Positions 9,852-18,613 of a stretch of DNA of 64,000 nucleotides are shown here, in pieces (within the stretch, counting starts at the first letter, position 1; every line of letters begins with the position of its first letter). Under the pieces are notes generated by a model, which did not search any database, was not told the DNA's origin, and saw only the letters and a program-made list of their open reading frames with translations. Source of the stretch: Pyxidicoccus parkwaysis (GTDB taxonomy: Bacteria > Myxococcota > Myxococcia > Myxococcales > Myxococcaceae). Location of the stretch: positions 4,392,001 through 4,456,000 of the forward strand of contig NZ_CP071090.1 of NCBI RefSeq assembly GCF_017301735.1. The letters run 5' to 3'. A program made the translations under genes and the position numbers.

Positions 9852-11118
9852 AGACACGGCGGCGGAACTGCCGCGCGAAGTAGTAGCACAGCGCAAGCCG
9901 CTCCTCGGCGCTGCGGTACCAGAAGTACTCCTGCCCCTCGAACATGAAGCGCTTCTTCAGCGGCGCCCCGGCCGGTGGTTCGCGGCAAATCAGCTTCAGG
10001 CGCGTACCGCTGCCCATCGCGATGCCGGCCTCAATCAACGTATTGCGATTGTCGTCCGAGACGTCTGCGATCATCACCGCGGCACGCCGGATCCGGTCGA
10101 TGATTGCGGTCTGCACGTTGTCGCCCGCGAGGCGCTCGCCCCGCACGCAGCGCATGTTGCTCGCCCGCTCGACCACCGACACGATGTCGTCCGTCTCTGC
10201 CGGGTCGCCGCGCAGCGAGCCAGCGAAGAAGACGAATGCGCCTGTGTCGCCATGGGGCTTGTGCTGGAGCTCCTCGTCGAATGCGCTGAGCACTTCGGCC
10301 AGCTCCGCGCGGCCTTTCGCGCCCGGCTCGAGCGTGACAGCCGATCCGCGAGAAGCTCCGATCAGCAGGTCTCCCGGCACGTTGACGCCAGGCTCGGCCA
10401 GCAGCAGCAGCGGTTTGCCGATGCGCAGCGCCAGGCGCGCCTCGTCGAGGATGAAGGGCGAGGTGGCGCCCTCGGGCTGCTCCGGGACATGTGGCAGCAA
10501 CGCCACCACGCCGCGTGTAGTGCGTTGAATGGCTTCGATGCGCCGTTCACCGAGGTACTTCAGGTTCGGTGCGTCGCCCACCAGGCGCCAGCCCGCGTCG
10601 CGCAGCACCGGCAGGGCATCCTCGCGCATCAAATTCGACGGGCGGCTCCACGGCACTGCGAGGTAGACGTCCTCGTCATTATCAAAGCGATGGGGCACGT
10701 CCGAGGACAGCGAGCGCAACAGCCGCGCGACCTGCGCCGCGCCGCTCTGGCGGAAATCCACGATCTCCGCCACGTTGAACCAGCCCGGCAGGTCGACATC
10801 ATCCAGCCGCAGACAGACGATTTCGAACCCGTCGTGCATGCGCTGCTCGGACAAGGAGACTTCGTACTCGTTCCTGCACCAGGTCGACTGCTTCCACGCA
10901 TTGGACAGGCAGAACAGGGCGCCGCGTGAATTGCGTATTGCCCCCGCGAGCAGATCGGTCGACCGCAGCGCGGCGTTGCCGTCGGCACCGTCGAACCAGA
11001 TTCGAAGCCCGCAGACGCGCTTGAGCAGGTCGACGAGCGTCGCGACCCGGGCGAGATCCGCGTGGCCGTAGCTGACGAAGAAGTCTTCGTCGCGCTTCTG
11101 CAGCTTGATGCCTGGCAT
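9838..11118 (-). CDS. TIR-domain protein fused to two further nucleotide-binding-like Rossmann domains
   Basis: 426 residues; ATG 11118 has GAAGG six bases upstream. TIR domain at ~10-130: DFFVSYGHADLARV, LRIWFDG and STWCRNEYEVSL, where Glu takes the usual catalytic position. A second alpha/beta unit spans ~150-280 and includes YLAVPWSRPSN, RTTRGVVALLPH and RIGKPLLLLAEPG. A third spans ~300-410 with FVFFAGSL and VMIADVSDDNRNTLIEAG. The last is the signature of nucleoside-2-deoxyribosyltransferase-like or TIR-like domains found in prokaryotic immune proteins (family knowledge). So the protein may both hydrolyse and sense nucleotides (inference). It converges on the other TIR gene with ~200 bp between. 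Confidence 0.82.
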   Translation of the reverse strand: MPGIKLQKRDEDFFVSYGHADLARVATLVDLLKRVCGLRIWFDGADGNAALRSTDLLAGAIRNSRGALFCLSNAWKQSTWCRNEYEVSLSEQRMHDGFEIVCLRLDDVDLPGWFNVAEIVDFRQSGAAQVARLLRSLSSDVPHRFDNDEDVYLAVPWSRPSNLMREDALPVLRDAGWRLVGDAPNLKYLGERRIEAIQRTTRGVVALLPHVPEQPEGATSPFILDEARLALRIGKPLLLLAEPGVNVPGDLLIGASRGSAVTLEPGAKGRAELAEVLSAFDEELQHKPHGDTGAFVFFAGSLRGDPAETDDIVSVVERASNMRCVRGERLAGDNVQTAIIDRIRRAAVMIADVSDDNRNTLIEAGIAMGSGTRLKLICREPPAGAPLKKRFMFEGQEYFWYRSAEERLALCYYFARQFRRRVYVVR

Positions 11119-11488
11119 GAGCAGCCTTCAGGGACGCGGCGAGGCGTCTGCTTCGTTGCCTCGGCCGATGCTGCCACAGCGTGCGGAGCAACCGCCACAC
11201 CGAGCACGGGAGCGGCATCCTGTCCGGGTGCGTCCGACTGGGCGCACATGCGCCGCAAATTCTCGGAGCCGAAGCAATTCGCGCCCCATGCGAGCATGGT
11301 GCTGGAGCCCATTGGCGAAGTGTATGTCACTCACCCGTGTCCCATCGCAACGCAGTTGCGTCCTCGGGGAACGCAGGTCGGAGGGAGCTCTTCCATCCGA
11401 GTGCCGTGTACCTCCGTAATGGATGTCCCTCGATTGTGGCATGTGCCTTGCGTCCCGACACCGCGACAAATCAAGGAGCGCCCGAACG
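11119..11488. other. 370-bp divergent intergenic region
   Basis: Separates the second TIR gene (minus) from the PI-PLC gene (plus), so it should hold both promoters. The overlapping reading frames have no coding bias. I see no inverted repeat or terminator I can defend; the only clear signal is AAGGAG at 11473-11478 serving the PI-PLC start. Confidence 0.5.
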
Positions 11489-13546
11489 ATGAACACCACG
11501 CGTAGCAACTGGATGTCCTCCGTCGACGGGTCCCAGTCGTTGACCCACCTGTCCATCCCAGGCACGCACGACAGTGGCTCCATGTTCTACATCCCTGGCC
11601 ACGACTTCGACCAATGCCAGAACATGGTCTTCCTGACGCAGATGCAGAACGGTGTGCGGTTCCTCGATATCCGTCTGGTTTACCATGTATCGGCCCAGGG
11701 CGGCGTCAACTTCGCGGTTCATCACTCCTACGACTACCAGGGGTCGTACTTCGACCAGGCCTCCGACTACTCGGACAACCCGAACTGCACGCAGTTCGTG
11801 CTCCAGTCGTGTCTCCAATTCCTGCAGGAAAATCCATCCGAGTGCATCATCATGTCGATCAAGCAGGAGAAGCCCGAGGTGCCCCTCGCGGTGTTCGAGG
11901 AGGCATTCCGGGCGCTCCTGCGGAAGTACGACCGTGAGGGCAAGTACTGCTGGGTCGACAATCGGGTTCCGACGCTCGACGAGGTCCGGGGGCGCATCGT
12001 CATCGTGAGCCGGCTCAACACAGGCTCAGGGGCTGCCAACTACGGCATCCTCTGGCCCAATTGGGACAAGGGGATTTATCAACAGGACGGGGTCGACGTG
12101 GAGGACCATTACGAAGACGCGCTCTATGCGAAGTGGGGCAAGGTCAGTGACCACCTCGACAAGGCGTCAGGCAAGGTCGCCAAACCCTCTGGAGGCACCT
12201 ACGGCGGGCCTACGGACAACTTCTGGTACGTCACCTTCGTGAGCTGCACCCCCAACCCGATGTTCATGGCGGGGATGCTGAATCCGATGCTCGTGGAATA
12301 CCTGAAGGCCCCCCAGAACGCCCCGGCCACGGCTCATCGACTCGGCACCGTCTTGATGGACTTCCCGGAGCAGCAAGCCATCGACAAGATCATCGATTAT
12401 TCCCAACTGGCGTACCCCGCTCCCAATGTCGTCGACCGGTGGACCGGAACCAGTTGGTTGCCATTGGCGTGCAGCGAACCGGCCCGCATCTCGGTGGGGC
12501 CGAGCGGTGAGGCGTACGTGGTCAACACGACCAACGATGTGTCGCGGCTCAATGGCAGCACCTGGACCCCGCTGGCAGGCAAAAAGGCGACGGACATTGG
12601 CGTCGGGCCCGACGGCAGCGTCTGGAGCATCGGCGTGGATGGCGGCCCGAATCCGATGACAGGCGGTCATCGCATCTACAAATGGAACGGCGCCACGTGG
12701 GACCTGTGGCCTACCGGCGCCGGGCTCCGCATCTCGGTGGGACCGAACGGCCGGCCGTACGTGGTCAACGCCACCAACGACGCCTGGGCCTGGAACGGTA
12801 CCGCATGGAGCCGGCTCTTCGGCGCCAAGGTGACCGACATCGGCGTCGGCGCCGATGGCAGCATCTGGGCCATTGGCTGGCCCGAGGTGCCGACCTTCGC
12901 AACCGCCATCTACAAGCACACCTGGACCGAGAGCGAACCCAACCGCTACTACTACGACGACCTGGACTACAACGGCAACGATTGGAGCAGCGGCACCCTG
13001 TATTGGTATGGAGTGAAGGGCCCGAACGTCGTTCCCGGTGCGGCGACCGCGGTGCCTGTCTATCGGCACAAGCTCGGCAATGAGCCGAGATACCGTTACA
13101 ACCTGCAGCAGCAGGGCAGCGGCGACTGGAGCGCGGGAGTCATTGCCTTCTACGCATACACCCAGGCGAACCAGGCCCCCGGCCTCGTGCCCATGTACGA
13201 GCACCAGTACGGCACCGGTCCGGACTACTATTACGACTTGAAGCAGAGCAACAGCTACGGCTGGAGCACCGGGCAGGTGGTTTGTTACGTCATCGACCCT
13301 CGCCCCTACGCCAGGCCCACCACTCCCGACTTCCGAATCTACAAATGGGAAGGCTCCGCGTGGTACCTGTGGCCTACCGGCACGGGGCGGCGCATCGCGG
13401 TGGGCCCGAACGGGAGGCCGTACGTGGTCAACTCCGAAAACGAAGTCTGGTATTGGGACGGCGCCACCTGGATCCAGCGCACGGGTGCCAGGGCGCTCGA
13501 TATCGGCGTCGGCGCCGACGGCACTGTCTGGATTACAGGCTGCTGA
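11489..13546 (+). CDS. Phosphatidylinositol-specific phospholipase C-like protein with tectonin-like repeats
   Basis: 685 residues from ATG 11489 with AAGGAG ten bases upstream. The N-terminal ~300 residues form a bacterial PI-PLC X domain: general acid/base pair His27 (IPGTHDSG) and His78/79 (VHHSYDYQG), with FLDIRL between them. These enzymes cleave the phosphodiester of phosphatidylinositol. The rest is a repeat region: tectonin/propeller-like units with ISVGPxGxxYVVN and IGVGxDGxxW occur near 340-470 and again near 610-685. Three ~60-residue units with RYYYD and DWSxGxxxxY patterns sit between them. No signal peptide is visible, so export would need another route. Possible predation enzyme with a surface-binding propeller (inference). 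Confidence 0.82.
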   Translation: MNTTRSNWMSSVDGSQSLTHLSIPGTHDSGSMFYIPGHDFDQCQNMVFLTQMQNGVRFLDIRLVYHVSAQGGVNFAVHHSYDYQGSYFDQASDYSDNPNCTQFVLQSCLQFLQENPSECIIMSIKQEKPEVPLAVFEEAFRALLRKYDREGKYCWVDNRVPTLDEVRGRIVIVSRLNTGSGAANYGILWPNWDKGIYQQDGVDVEDHYEDALYAKWGKVSDHLDKASGKVAKPSGGTYGGPTDNFWYVTFVSCTPNPMFMAGMLNPMLVEYLKAPQNAPATAHRLGTVLMDFPEQQAIDKIIDYSQLAYPAPNVVDRWTGTSWLPLACSEPARISVGPSGEAYVVNTTNDVSRLNGSTWTPLAGKKATDIGVGPDGSVWSIGVDGGPNPMTGGHRIYKWNGATWDLWPTGAGLRISVGPNGRPYVVNATNDAWAWNGTAWSRLFGAKVTDIGVGADGSIWAIGWPEVPTFATAIYKHTWTESEPNRYYYDDLDYNGNDWSSGTLYWYGVKGPNVVPGAATAVPVYRHKLGNEPRYRYNLQQQGSGDWSAGVIAFYAYTQANQAPGLVPMYEHQYGTGPDYYYDLKQSNSYGWSTGQVVCYVIDPRPYARPTTPDFRIYKWEGSAWYLWPTGTGRRIAVGPNGRPYVVNSENEVWYWDGATWIQRTGARALDIGVGADGTVWITGC

Positions 13547-13575
13547 GGAACGCCACCTCCGTCCCGTCCGGGGAC

Positions 13576-15198
13576 TCAGTCGCCGCAGGTGGCCACGTCG
13601 TCGTTGCCCGTGATGCTGAGCTGCTCGGGGATTCCCTTGTACGTGCCCGCCGCGAGCGCCGTGGCGAGGCACGTCGGCAACTTCGGGTTCCCGGTGACGG
13701 TGAACGACTGGCTCACCTGGCTCAGCGCGGGCAGGTCGAACCGGTCGAGCTTCGGGTTGTCCACCACCCGAAGCGACTTGACCAGCCCCAGCGAACGCAG
13801 CCCCACGAGGCTCGTCAGGGCCGTGTTCCCCTCCACGCTCAGCGTGTCCAGGCTCCGCACCCCGGCGAGCCACGACACATCAACCAGGGCCTCGTTGTTC
13901 TCGAGGTAGAGCGAGGACCCGATGCTTCCCGGGCTGAGTCCATTCAGGGACCGCAATGACTTGTTCCGCGCGATGCCGATGCTGCCTGCGTGCAGGAGGT
14001 TCGCGAACGGGAGCGCCTGCAGCGCGTCGTTTTCGATGACATCCAGCGAGCCCGCGAGGAAGTCGATGCCGAGCAGGGGCAAATCCTCGCCTGGATGGAA
14101 CTCGAGCGCATCGTTGTCGAACAGCATCATGTTCAGCCGGGGGGACACGGCCTGGAGCCCCGTCAGCGTCCGGAGCGCGGAGTTGCCGCTCAGCGTGAAG
14201 CTCCTGCCGACGAGCAGCCGCCCGCTGTCGGCGCCGTCGGCCCGCATGGTTTCCAGCTTGGGATTGGAGGACACCTCGAGGTCATCCCCCACGAAGCGCA
14301 AACCCGGCAGCTCCACGCGGGTCAACAGCGGGTTGTTCCAGAGCCTCACGACGTGGTCCACCACCACGAGCCTTGGCAGGCGCAGCTCGGTGATGGGGGT
14401 GTCCTCCACCCGGAGGGAACCCTGGATGCGGGAGATGACCTGGAGCGCCGCGAGGTCCTCGGGCGTTCGCACGAAGTAGTCGCCGTAGAAAGTGAACTGG
14501 GTCTTGCAGACGAAGGCGGTCGCGTGAGTCTCGAGGTTCGAGAGCTGGCCGTTTCCGTCCGCGTCGATTCCGGCCTGGATACGCGTACCGCCGTCGATGC
14601 AGGCCGTGCCGGCGGGCTCGGGCATGTGCTCCACCATGACCTTTGCCGGGTCCACGCAGAGAATCGCCTGGGTCCGCACCTCCGTGTCGTCGAACTGGCC
14701 ATTCCCATCCACGTCGGGGCCTGCTTCCACCCAGGTGTATCCCCAGCTGCAACCCCCCGGGGGATGCGGGGATGCCGGCGGCTGGTTCACGATGCGGTGG
14801 AACACCTTCTCGGGCTTGGGCTCCGTGCAGCCGTACACCTCACGGGTGACTTCGCGGTCCTCCAGCGTGCCGCTCCCATCTACATCCGGACCCGCGCGGG
14901 CCACGTGGCCGCCGTGAGCGCACCGCTCCCCGGGCTCGACGGTCTCCACGCGGACCAGGACTTGCGGCACGGTGGTGGTGCAGGCGTACGTGGTGCTCGC
15001 CACCTCGTCGTCATCGAGCACGCCGTTGCCGTTGCGGTCCAGGCCGATCCTCACGGAGTGGCCACCGAGGGAACAGTTGGCACCGACGGGCTCGGGCTCG
15101 GTCCGGGAGAGCTGCGGGTATTGCCTGCTGAGCTGCTCCAGCGAGATGCCGTCACAGCCCGTGACGAGCGCGAGTACCGCCATCCACATCCATCTCAT
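13576..15198 (-). CDS. Lipoprotein with DUF7151-type repeats and leucine-rich/L-domain region
   Basis: 540 residues. A short lipoprotein signal ends in VTGC. Four ~50-residue units follow, each with a Cys-x-x-Gly-Gly opening, a G.D.NGNG.L.D.E acidic loop and a closing Cys (for example GLDRNGNGVLDDDE), matching the DUF7151 pattern. The second half, from ~230, is a receptor-L/LRR-like solenoid with repeated IxGSL, LxLxxNxxL and LxVxxNPKL turns. The architecture suggests a calcium-stabilised, surface-exposed recognition protein; ligand unknown. It converges on the PI-PLC gene with only 29 bp between stops. Confidence 0.8.
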   Translation of the reverse strand: MRWMWMAVLALVTGCDGISLEQLSRQYPQLSRTEPEPVGANCSLGGHSVRIGLDRNGNGVLDDDEVASTTYACTTTVPQVLVRVETVEPGERCAHGGHVARAGPDVDGSGTLEDREVTREVYGCTEPKPEKVFHRIVNQPPASPHPPGGCSWGYTWVEAGPDVDGNGQFDDTEVRTQAILCVDPAKVMVEHMPEPAGTACIDGGTRIQAGIDADGNGQLSNLETHATAFVCKTQFTFYGDYFVRTPEDLAALQVISRIQGSLRVEDTPITELRLPRLVVVDHVVRLWNNPLLTRVELPGLRFVGDDLEVSSNPKLETMRADGADSGRLLVGRSFTLSGNSALRTLTGLQAVSPRLNMMLFDNDALEFHPGEDLPLLGIDFLAGSLDVIENDALQALPFANLLHAGSIGIARNKSLRSLNGLSPGSIGSSLYLENNEALVDVSWLAGVRSLDTLSVEGNTALTSLVGLRSLGLVKSLRVVDNPKLDRFDLPALSQVSQSFTVTGNPKLPTCLATALAAGTYKGIPEQLSITGNDDVATCGD

Positions 15199-15302
15199 GA
15201 ACAGGCTCTCTCAGGGGCAGGGTTTCGTCCGGGACGACATCCTCTGTATACGGCGACCGGATGTTCCCCTGGTCGTGCGAAGATACCTTGCGCGGCGTTC
15301 TG

Positions 15303-15339
15303 GCAGGGAAAGGAAGCCGATCACAGCTCCCTTCCCTGC
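15303..15339 (-). terminator. Hairpin downstream of the aldo/keto reductase gene
   Basis: GCAGGGAA at 15303-15310 pairs with TTCCCTGC at 15332-15339, extended by two more G-C pairs past one bulged base. It lies 38 bp beyond the aldo/keto reductase stop in its direction of transcription. There is no U-tract, so it may only stabilise the 3' end. Confidence 0.35.
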
Positions 15340-15376
15340 TCACCTGGGTTGAGCGCCCTTGACCCCGGCACGAGGG

Positions 15377-16462
15377 TCAGTACGGCTTGTCGCCCTTCAC
15401 CAGCCCGAAGCTGGACGGCGGCATGAAGGTGCCGTTCACCGTCGTGCCGCCGTTGTGGATGGCGGGGAAGATGGGCTGCATGTTCTGTGGGAAGCCGAAG
15501 GTGGGCTTGCTGAGTGCATCGAGCCGCGCAAGGTTCTCGGCGGTCAGCTTCACGTCGAGGGCTCCCACGTTGTCCTCCAGCTGAGACAGCCGCCGCGCAC
15601 CGATGATGGTGGACGACACCCCGGGCTGTGCCTGAACCCAGGCCAGGGCGACTCGCGCCACGGTGCTCCCGTGCTCGCGGGCGATGTCCCCGAGCGCGTC
15701 GACGAGGGCGTAGGTCTTCTCACCCAGGAACGAGTCCACGAAGAAGCCACGGTCTGCCTTCGTCTGACCGGCATTGGCGCGGGTGTACTTGCCGCTGAGC
15801 GCACCGCTCTTGAGCGGTGACCAGGGCGTGATTCCGAGCCCGAGCTCGCGGGCCATGGGCACGAGCTCCTGCTCCACGCTGCGTTCGAGCAGGGAGTACT
15901 CAATCTGCAGCCCGATGAAGGACGACCAGCCCCGGAAGCGCGCCGTCACGTTGGCTTCGACAATCTTCCACGCGGGCGTGTCCGAGACGCCGAGGTAGCG
16001 GACCTTTCCGCTCCGGACGAGGTCCTCGAGCGCGGACATCGTCTCCTCGATGGGCGTGTGGACGTCCCAGTTGTGCAGCCAGTAGAGGTCGATGTAGTCG
16101 GTCTGCAAGCGGCGGAGCGAGTTCTCGCAGGCCGAGATGATGGACTTCCGGCCGGAGCCGCCGCCGTTCGGGTCGCCCGGGTAGAGATTCCCGCTGAACT
16201 TCGTCGCAATCACGAGCCGGTCTCGCCGCGCCGGGTGGCGCCCGACGTGGTCGCCGATGATCTTCTCGGAGTGGCTCTTCGTGTAGAAGTTCGCGGTGTC
16301 GATGAAGTTGCCGCCGAGCTCGATGTACCGGTCGAGGATCTGCTGGGACTCCTCGACGCTCGACCCCCAACCGAGGTCTTCACCGAACGTCATGGCACCG
16401 AGGCACAGCGGGCTCACGCGCAGGCCGGAACGGCCGAGCGTCACGTAGTGGTCGAGAGGCAT
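15377..16462 (-). CDS. Aldo/keto reductase
   Basis: 361 residues, full length for the family. The catalytic tetrad is in place: Asp55 (FIDTA), Tyr60 (NFYTKSHSE), Lys88 (IATKF) and His130 (LYWLHNWD). The NADPH-binding C-terminal motif TIIGARRLSQL is present. These (alpha/beta)8-barrel enzymes reduce aldehydes and ketones with NADPH; substrate unknown. It is transcribed divergently from a MarR-family gene and shares a 93-bp region with a large inverted repeat, so MarR control is very likely. The last ~35 residues (FMPPSSFG) are longer than in short AKRs but usual for the YajO/IolS-like group. Confidence 0.92.
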   Translation of the reverse strand: MPLDHYVTLGRSGLRVSPLCLGAMTFGEDLGWGSSVEESQQILDRYIELGGNFIDTANFYTKSHSEKIIGDHVGRHPARRDRLVIATKFSGNLYPGDPNGGGSGRKSIISACENSLRRLQTDYIDLYWLHNWDVHTPIEETMSALEDLVRSGKVRYLGVSDTPAWKIVEANVTARFRGWSSFIGLQIEYSLLERSVEQELVPMARELGLGITPWSPLKSGALSGKYTRANAGQTKADRGFFVDSFLGEKTYALVDALGDIAREHGSTVARVALAWVQAQPGVSSTIIGARRLSQLEDNVGALDVKLTAENLARLDALSKPTFGFPQNMQPIFPAIHNGGTTVNGTFMPPSSFGLVKGDKPY

Positions 16463-16500
16463 GTTGGGCTCCAGAGGCGTGCTACATTGTGGGGACGGCG

Positions 16501-16540
16501 AATTGGTTCAATCTGGAACTGGTTTAATGTTGAACCAATT
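16501..16540. promoter_or_regulatory. MarR-type operator between AKR and marR
   Basis: Perfect 11-bp arms AATTGGTTCAA (16501-16511) and TTGAACCAATT (16530-16540) are separated by 18 bp. A third half-site, GGTTTAA at 16521-16527, makes an inner imperfect palindrome with the right arm. The site is AT-rich against a GC-rich background, 39 bp from the AKR start and 16 bp from the marR start, so one bound dimer could block both. Confidence 0.75.
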
Positions 16541-16555
16541 TCCGCGCAAGGAACC

Positions 16556-16966
16556 ATGGCGAAAATCGACCCGGCGAAAATCTGGTCACTCAACCACCGG
16601 CTGCTGATGTCGGTGATTTCCAGCGTCAGCGCGGACATCGCCGCGCTGGGGGTCGAGACGAAGGAGCTGTTCGTGCTCGCGGACGTGGACGAGCACCCCT
16701 ACCCGGCCGAGCTGGCGGTCTCCCTGTGCATGCCCAAGCCGTCGGTGACGCTGTACGTGAAGCGGCTCGAGGCCGCGGGCTTCCTGCGCCGGGAAATCGA
16801 CCCCGAGGACCTGCGGCGGCACCGGCTGCAGCTCACCCCGGCTGGCCGCAAGGTGATGCAGCACGGCACCGCGCTGCTGTCGGAGGCGTTCGGCGAGCGG
16901 CTCGGACGCCTGAGCGCCGCGCAGCAGGCAGAGCTGCGGAACCTGCTGGAGAAGATGAGCGGCTGA
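16556..16966 (+). CDS. MarR-family transcriptional regulator
   Basis: 136 residues from ATG 16556; a longer frame upstream crosses the operator and is rejected. The winged-helix DNA-binding core is clear: helices around LAVSLCMPKPSVTLYVKRLE, then the wing FLRREIDPEDLRRHRLQLT, whose DxxDxR-like Asp and Arg are typical of MarR. Helical dimerisation segments lie at both ends. It probably represses itself and the divergent aldo/keto reductase through the inverted repeat between them, with release by an aldehyde or phenolic ligand (family knowledge; ligand unknown). Confidence 0.9.
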   Translation: MAKIDPAKIWSLNHRLLMSVISSVSADIAALGVETKELFVLADVDEHPYPAELAVSLCMPKPSVTLYVKRLEAAGFLRREIDPEDLRRHRLQLTPAGRKVMQHGTALLSEAFGERLGRLSAAQQAELRNLLEKMSG

Positions 16967-17211
16967 GCCTTTGAGCGGGCGAGCCTCCTGACCTCGGGTT
17001 GGGCCAGAGGTGTACCTCCGTGGTGGTAGAGACAGCACGGCGTCGAAGGGACATCCTCCAACCCATAGCAGGGCATCGCGGCGGGAGGGACCTTCATGCG
17101 CGACATCGCCGGGGTTCAATTCGCGGAAGGAGCACGCCACGAGCACGTGTCCCGACTTCCCTGCACCACGGGCGGGCTTGTAGGAAGGAGACCCTGCCCG
17201 CTCGTGGTCAC

Positions 17212-18315
17212 TCAGACGGGTTTCAGGAACCGGGCCGCCTGGTACATGAGGTCGAGCCGCCCATCGCACTTCAGCTCCCTGAAGAGGTCTCGCACATGGG
17301 CTTTCACAGTGCCCGGAGTGCGTTTCAGGTCGCTGGCGATTTGCTTGTTCCGCCAGTTCCTGAGAATCCCCCGCGCGACCTCGAGTTGCCGCGGTGAGAG
17401 TTCGCGGGCGATCTCGTCGGGGATCGGAATCGAGTGCGAGAACTCATGCAGCCTCAGCGCCCAGGCGCTCGCTCCGTCCGGCTCGCGTAGCTCGATGAAC
17501 CGCACCAGCAAGTGCTCATCGTCGCGCCAGTCCACCCATCTGTCGGCTTCGAGCCGCTCGGTGGCGCTCATGCGTACCAGTGCATCCAGTCGCTCCGCCA
17601 GGACCTGGGGCAGGCCCGAGCGATGAAGCCTGGAACCACCAAACCACTTTTCCACCAGCGCGGTGGCGCCCGGCGAACGCATCCGCTCACGAGAGGGAGG
17701 ACGCACCACGATGACCTCGGCGTCCTGCCGTTTGTTGAGCTCTGCCATGAGCTGGTAGCCCGTCTCTTTCGTCGCCATTTCGAGGCAGGTGCCCACCGCG
17801 CTGACCAGATGACCCGTCAGCGCCTGGAAGACAGTGCTGTCCTTCTTGGTGAAGGGGCGCCGCCGGAGGATTCGATAGAAAGCGACGGCCGCGAAGACGC
17901 CCGGACTCACGGGCAGCAGGACAGCCATGACGTGCTCCAGCCGTGGCTCCAGCTCGCGGCTGAGTTGATAGAGATGACTTCGCTCGAGCTCCTTTCGGGT
18001 AAGTATCTCCGAGTCCCGCCTGACCACCTTCAACTGGTGTACCAACGCCTTGTGCATGAAGTCGTGCTCGGCGTGCTCTCCATACTGTTCCAGGAGCGCG
18101 ACCCGAGGGCCCGGCACCAGCCATTCGAACTCAACGGGCTGCCCGGGCGTGAGAATGCACAGCCCCATGTAATCCGCGGGAATCAACTGGAGGAGTGCGT
18201 CCCGGGTACGCTCCAGCACGGTGGGGAGCCAGTGTGAGCTGGAATCGTGGAGGTTCAGGAGGACCTGTTCCCTGAGTGCGTCCTCATGCGCGGCGCGGCT
18301 TCTTGATGCTCTCAT
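17212..18315 (-). CDS. LuxR-family transcriptional regulator, GAF-like N-terminus
   Basis: 367 residues from ATG 18315, which has GGGGGA upstream; the longer frame adds 38 residues through a palindrome and is not preferred. The C-terminal ~65 residues form a LuxR/FixJ helix-turn-helix: LSPRQLEVARGIL, then NKQIASDLKRTPGTVKAHV. The preceding ~200 residues look like a GAF-type sensor, not an acyl-homoserine-lactone domain, and no luxI-like gene is nearby. A perfect 20-bp palindrome lies 80 bp upstream of the start and may be its own binding site. Signal and targets unknown. Confidence 0.85.
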   Translation of the reverse strand: MRASRSRAAHEDALREQVLLNLHDSSSHWLPTVLERTRDALLQLIPADYMGLCILTPGQPVEFEWLVPGPRVALLEQYGEHAEHDFMHKALVHQLKVVRRDSEILTRKELERSHLYQLSRELEPRLEHVMAVLLPVSPGVFAAVAFYRILRRRPFTKKDSTVFQALTGHLVSAVGTCLEMATKETGYQLMAELNKRQDAEVIVVRPPSRERMRSPGATALVEKWFGGSRLHRSGLPQVLAERLDALVRMSATERLEADRWVDWRDDEHLLVRFIELREPDGASAWALRLHEFSHSIPIPDEIARELSPRQLEVARGILRNWRNKQIASDLKRTPGTVKAHVRDLFRELKCDGRLDLMYQAARFLKPV

Positions 18316-18394
18316 TCGTCCCCCATTCAGCAGGAAGCCCCTGCGGTTGAGACATGCGTTCAGCCCATGAATAGGCGTGGGACAGGCTGCTGGC

Positions 18395-18414
18395 CCTACC
18401 TCCCGGGAGGTAGG
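18395..18414. promoter_or_regulatory. Perfect 20-bp palindrome upstream of the LuxR-type gene
   Basis: CCTACCTCCCGGGAGGTAGG equals its own reverse complement. Allowing one bulged G, the symmetry extends to GGCC on both sides. Its length equals a classical lux box (20 bp), and it sits about 80 bp upstream of the regulator start, where an autoregulatory operator would be expected. Confidence 0.55.
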
Positions 18415-18613
18415 GGCCACCTGTTGCACCAGCCTTGACGCTCCAGTCCCAGGCTAGCAAGGGCGGAACAGGGCGTGTCCTGGCTGTCGGGCGGGCAAGC
18501 GCTCGGTTTTGATCAGTCGTGCCCGAGGTGCTGGCGAGGGTTGGGAGCAGCGCCTGGCGCTGAGGCCGGAAGCTGCCCCCGATGTCTACAATCAGCGGTC
18601 GTCGCCTTGGTGC

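Noticed and set aside
12167..13873. 568-codon minus-strand frame across the PI-PLC gene and its neighbour
   Set aside because: It is antisense to a gene with clear catalytic histidines and crosses a convergent gene boundary; composition is antisense-like.
17212..18414. Quorum-sensing locus of luxR/luxI type
   Set aside because: The regulator has a GAF-like rather than autoinducer domain and no synthase gene is in the neighbourhood; only the palindrome suggests a lux-box-like site.
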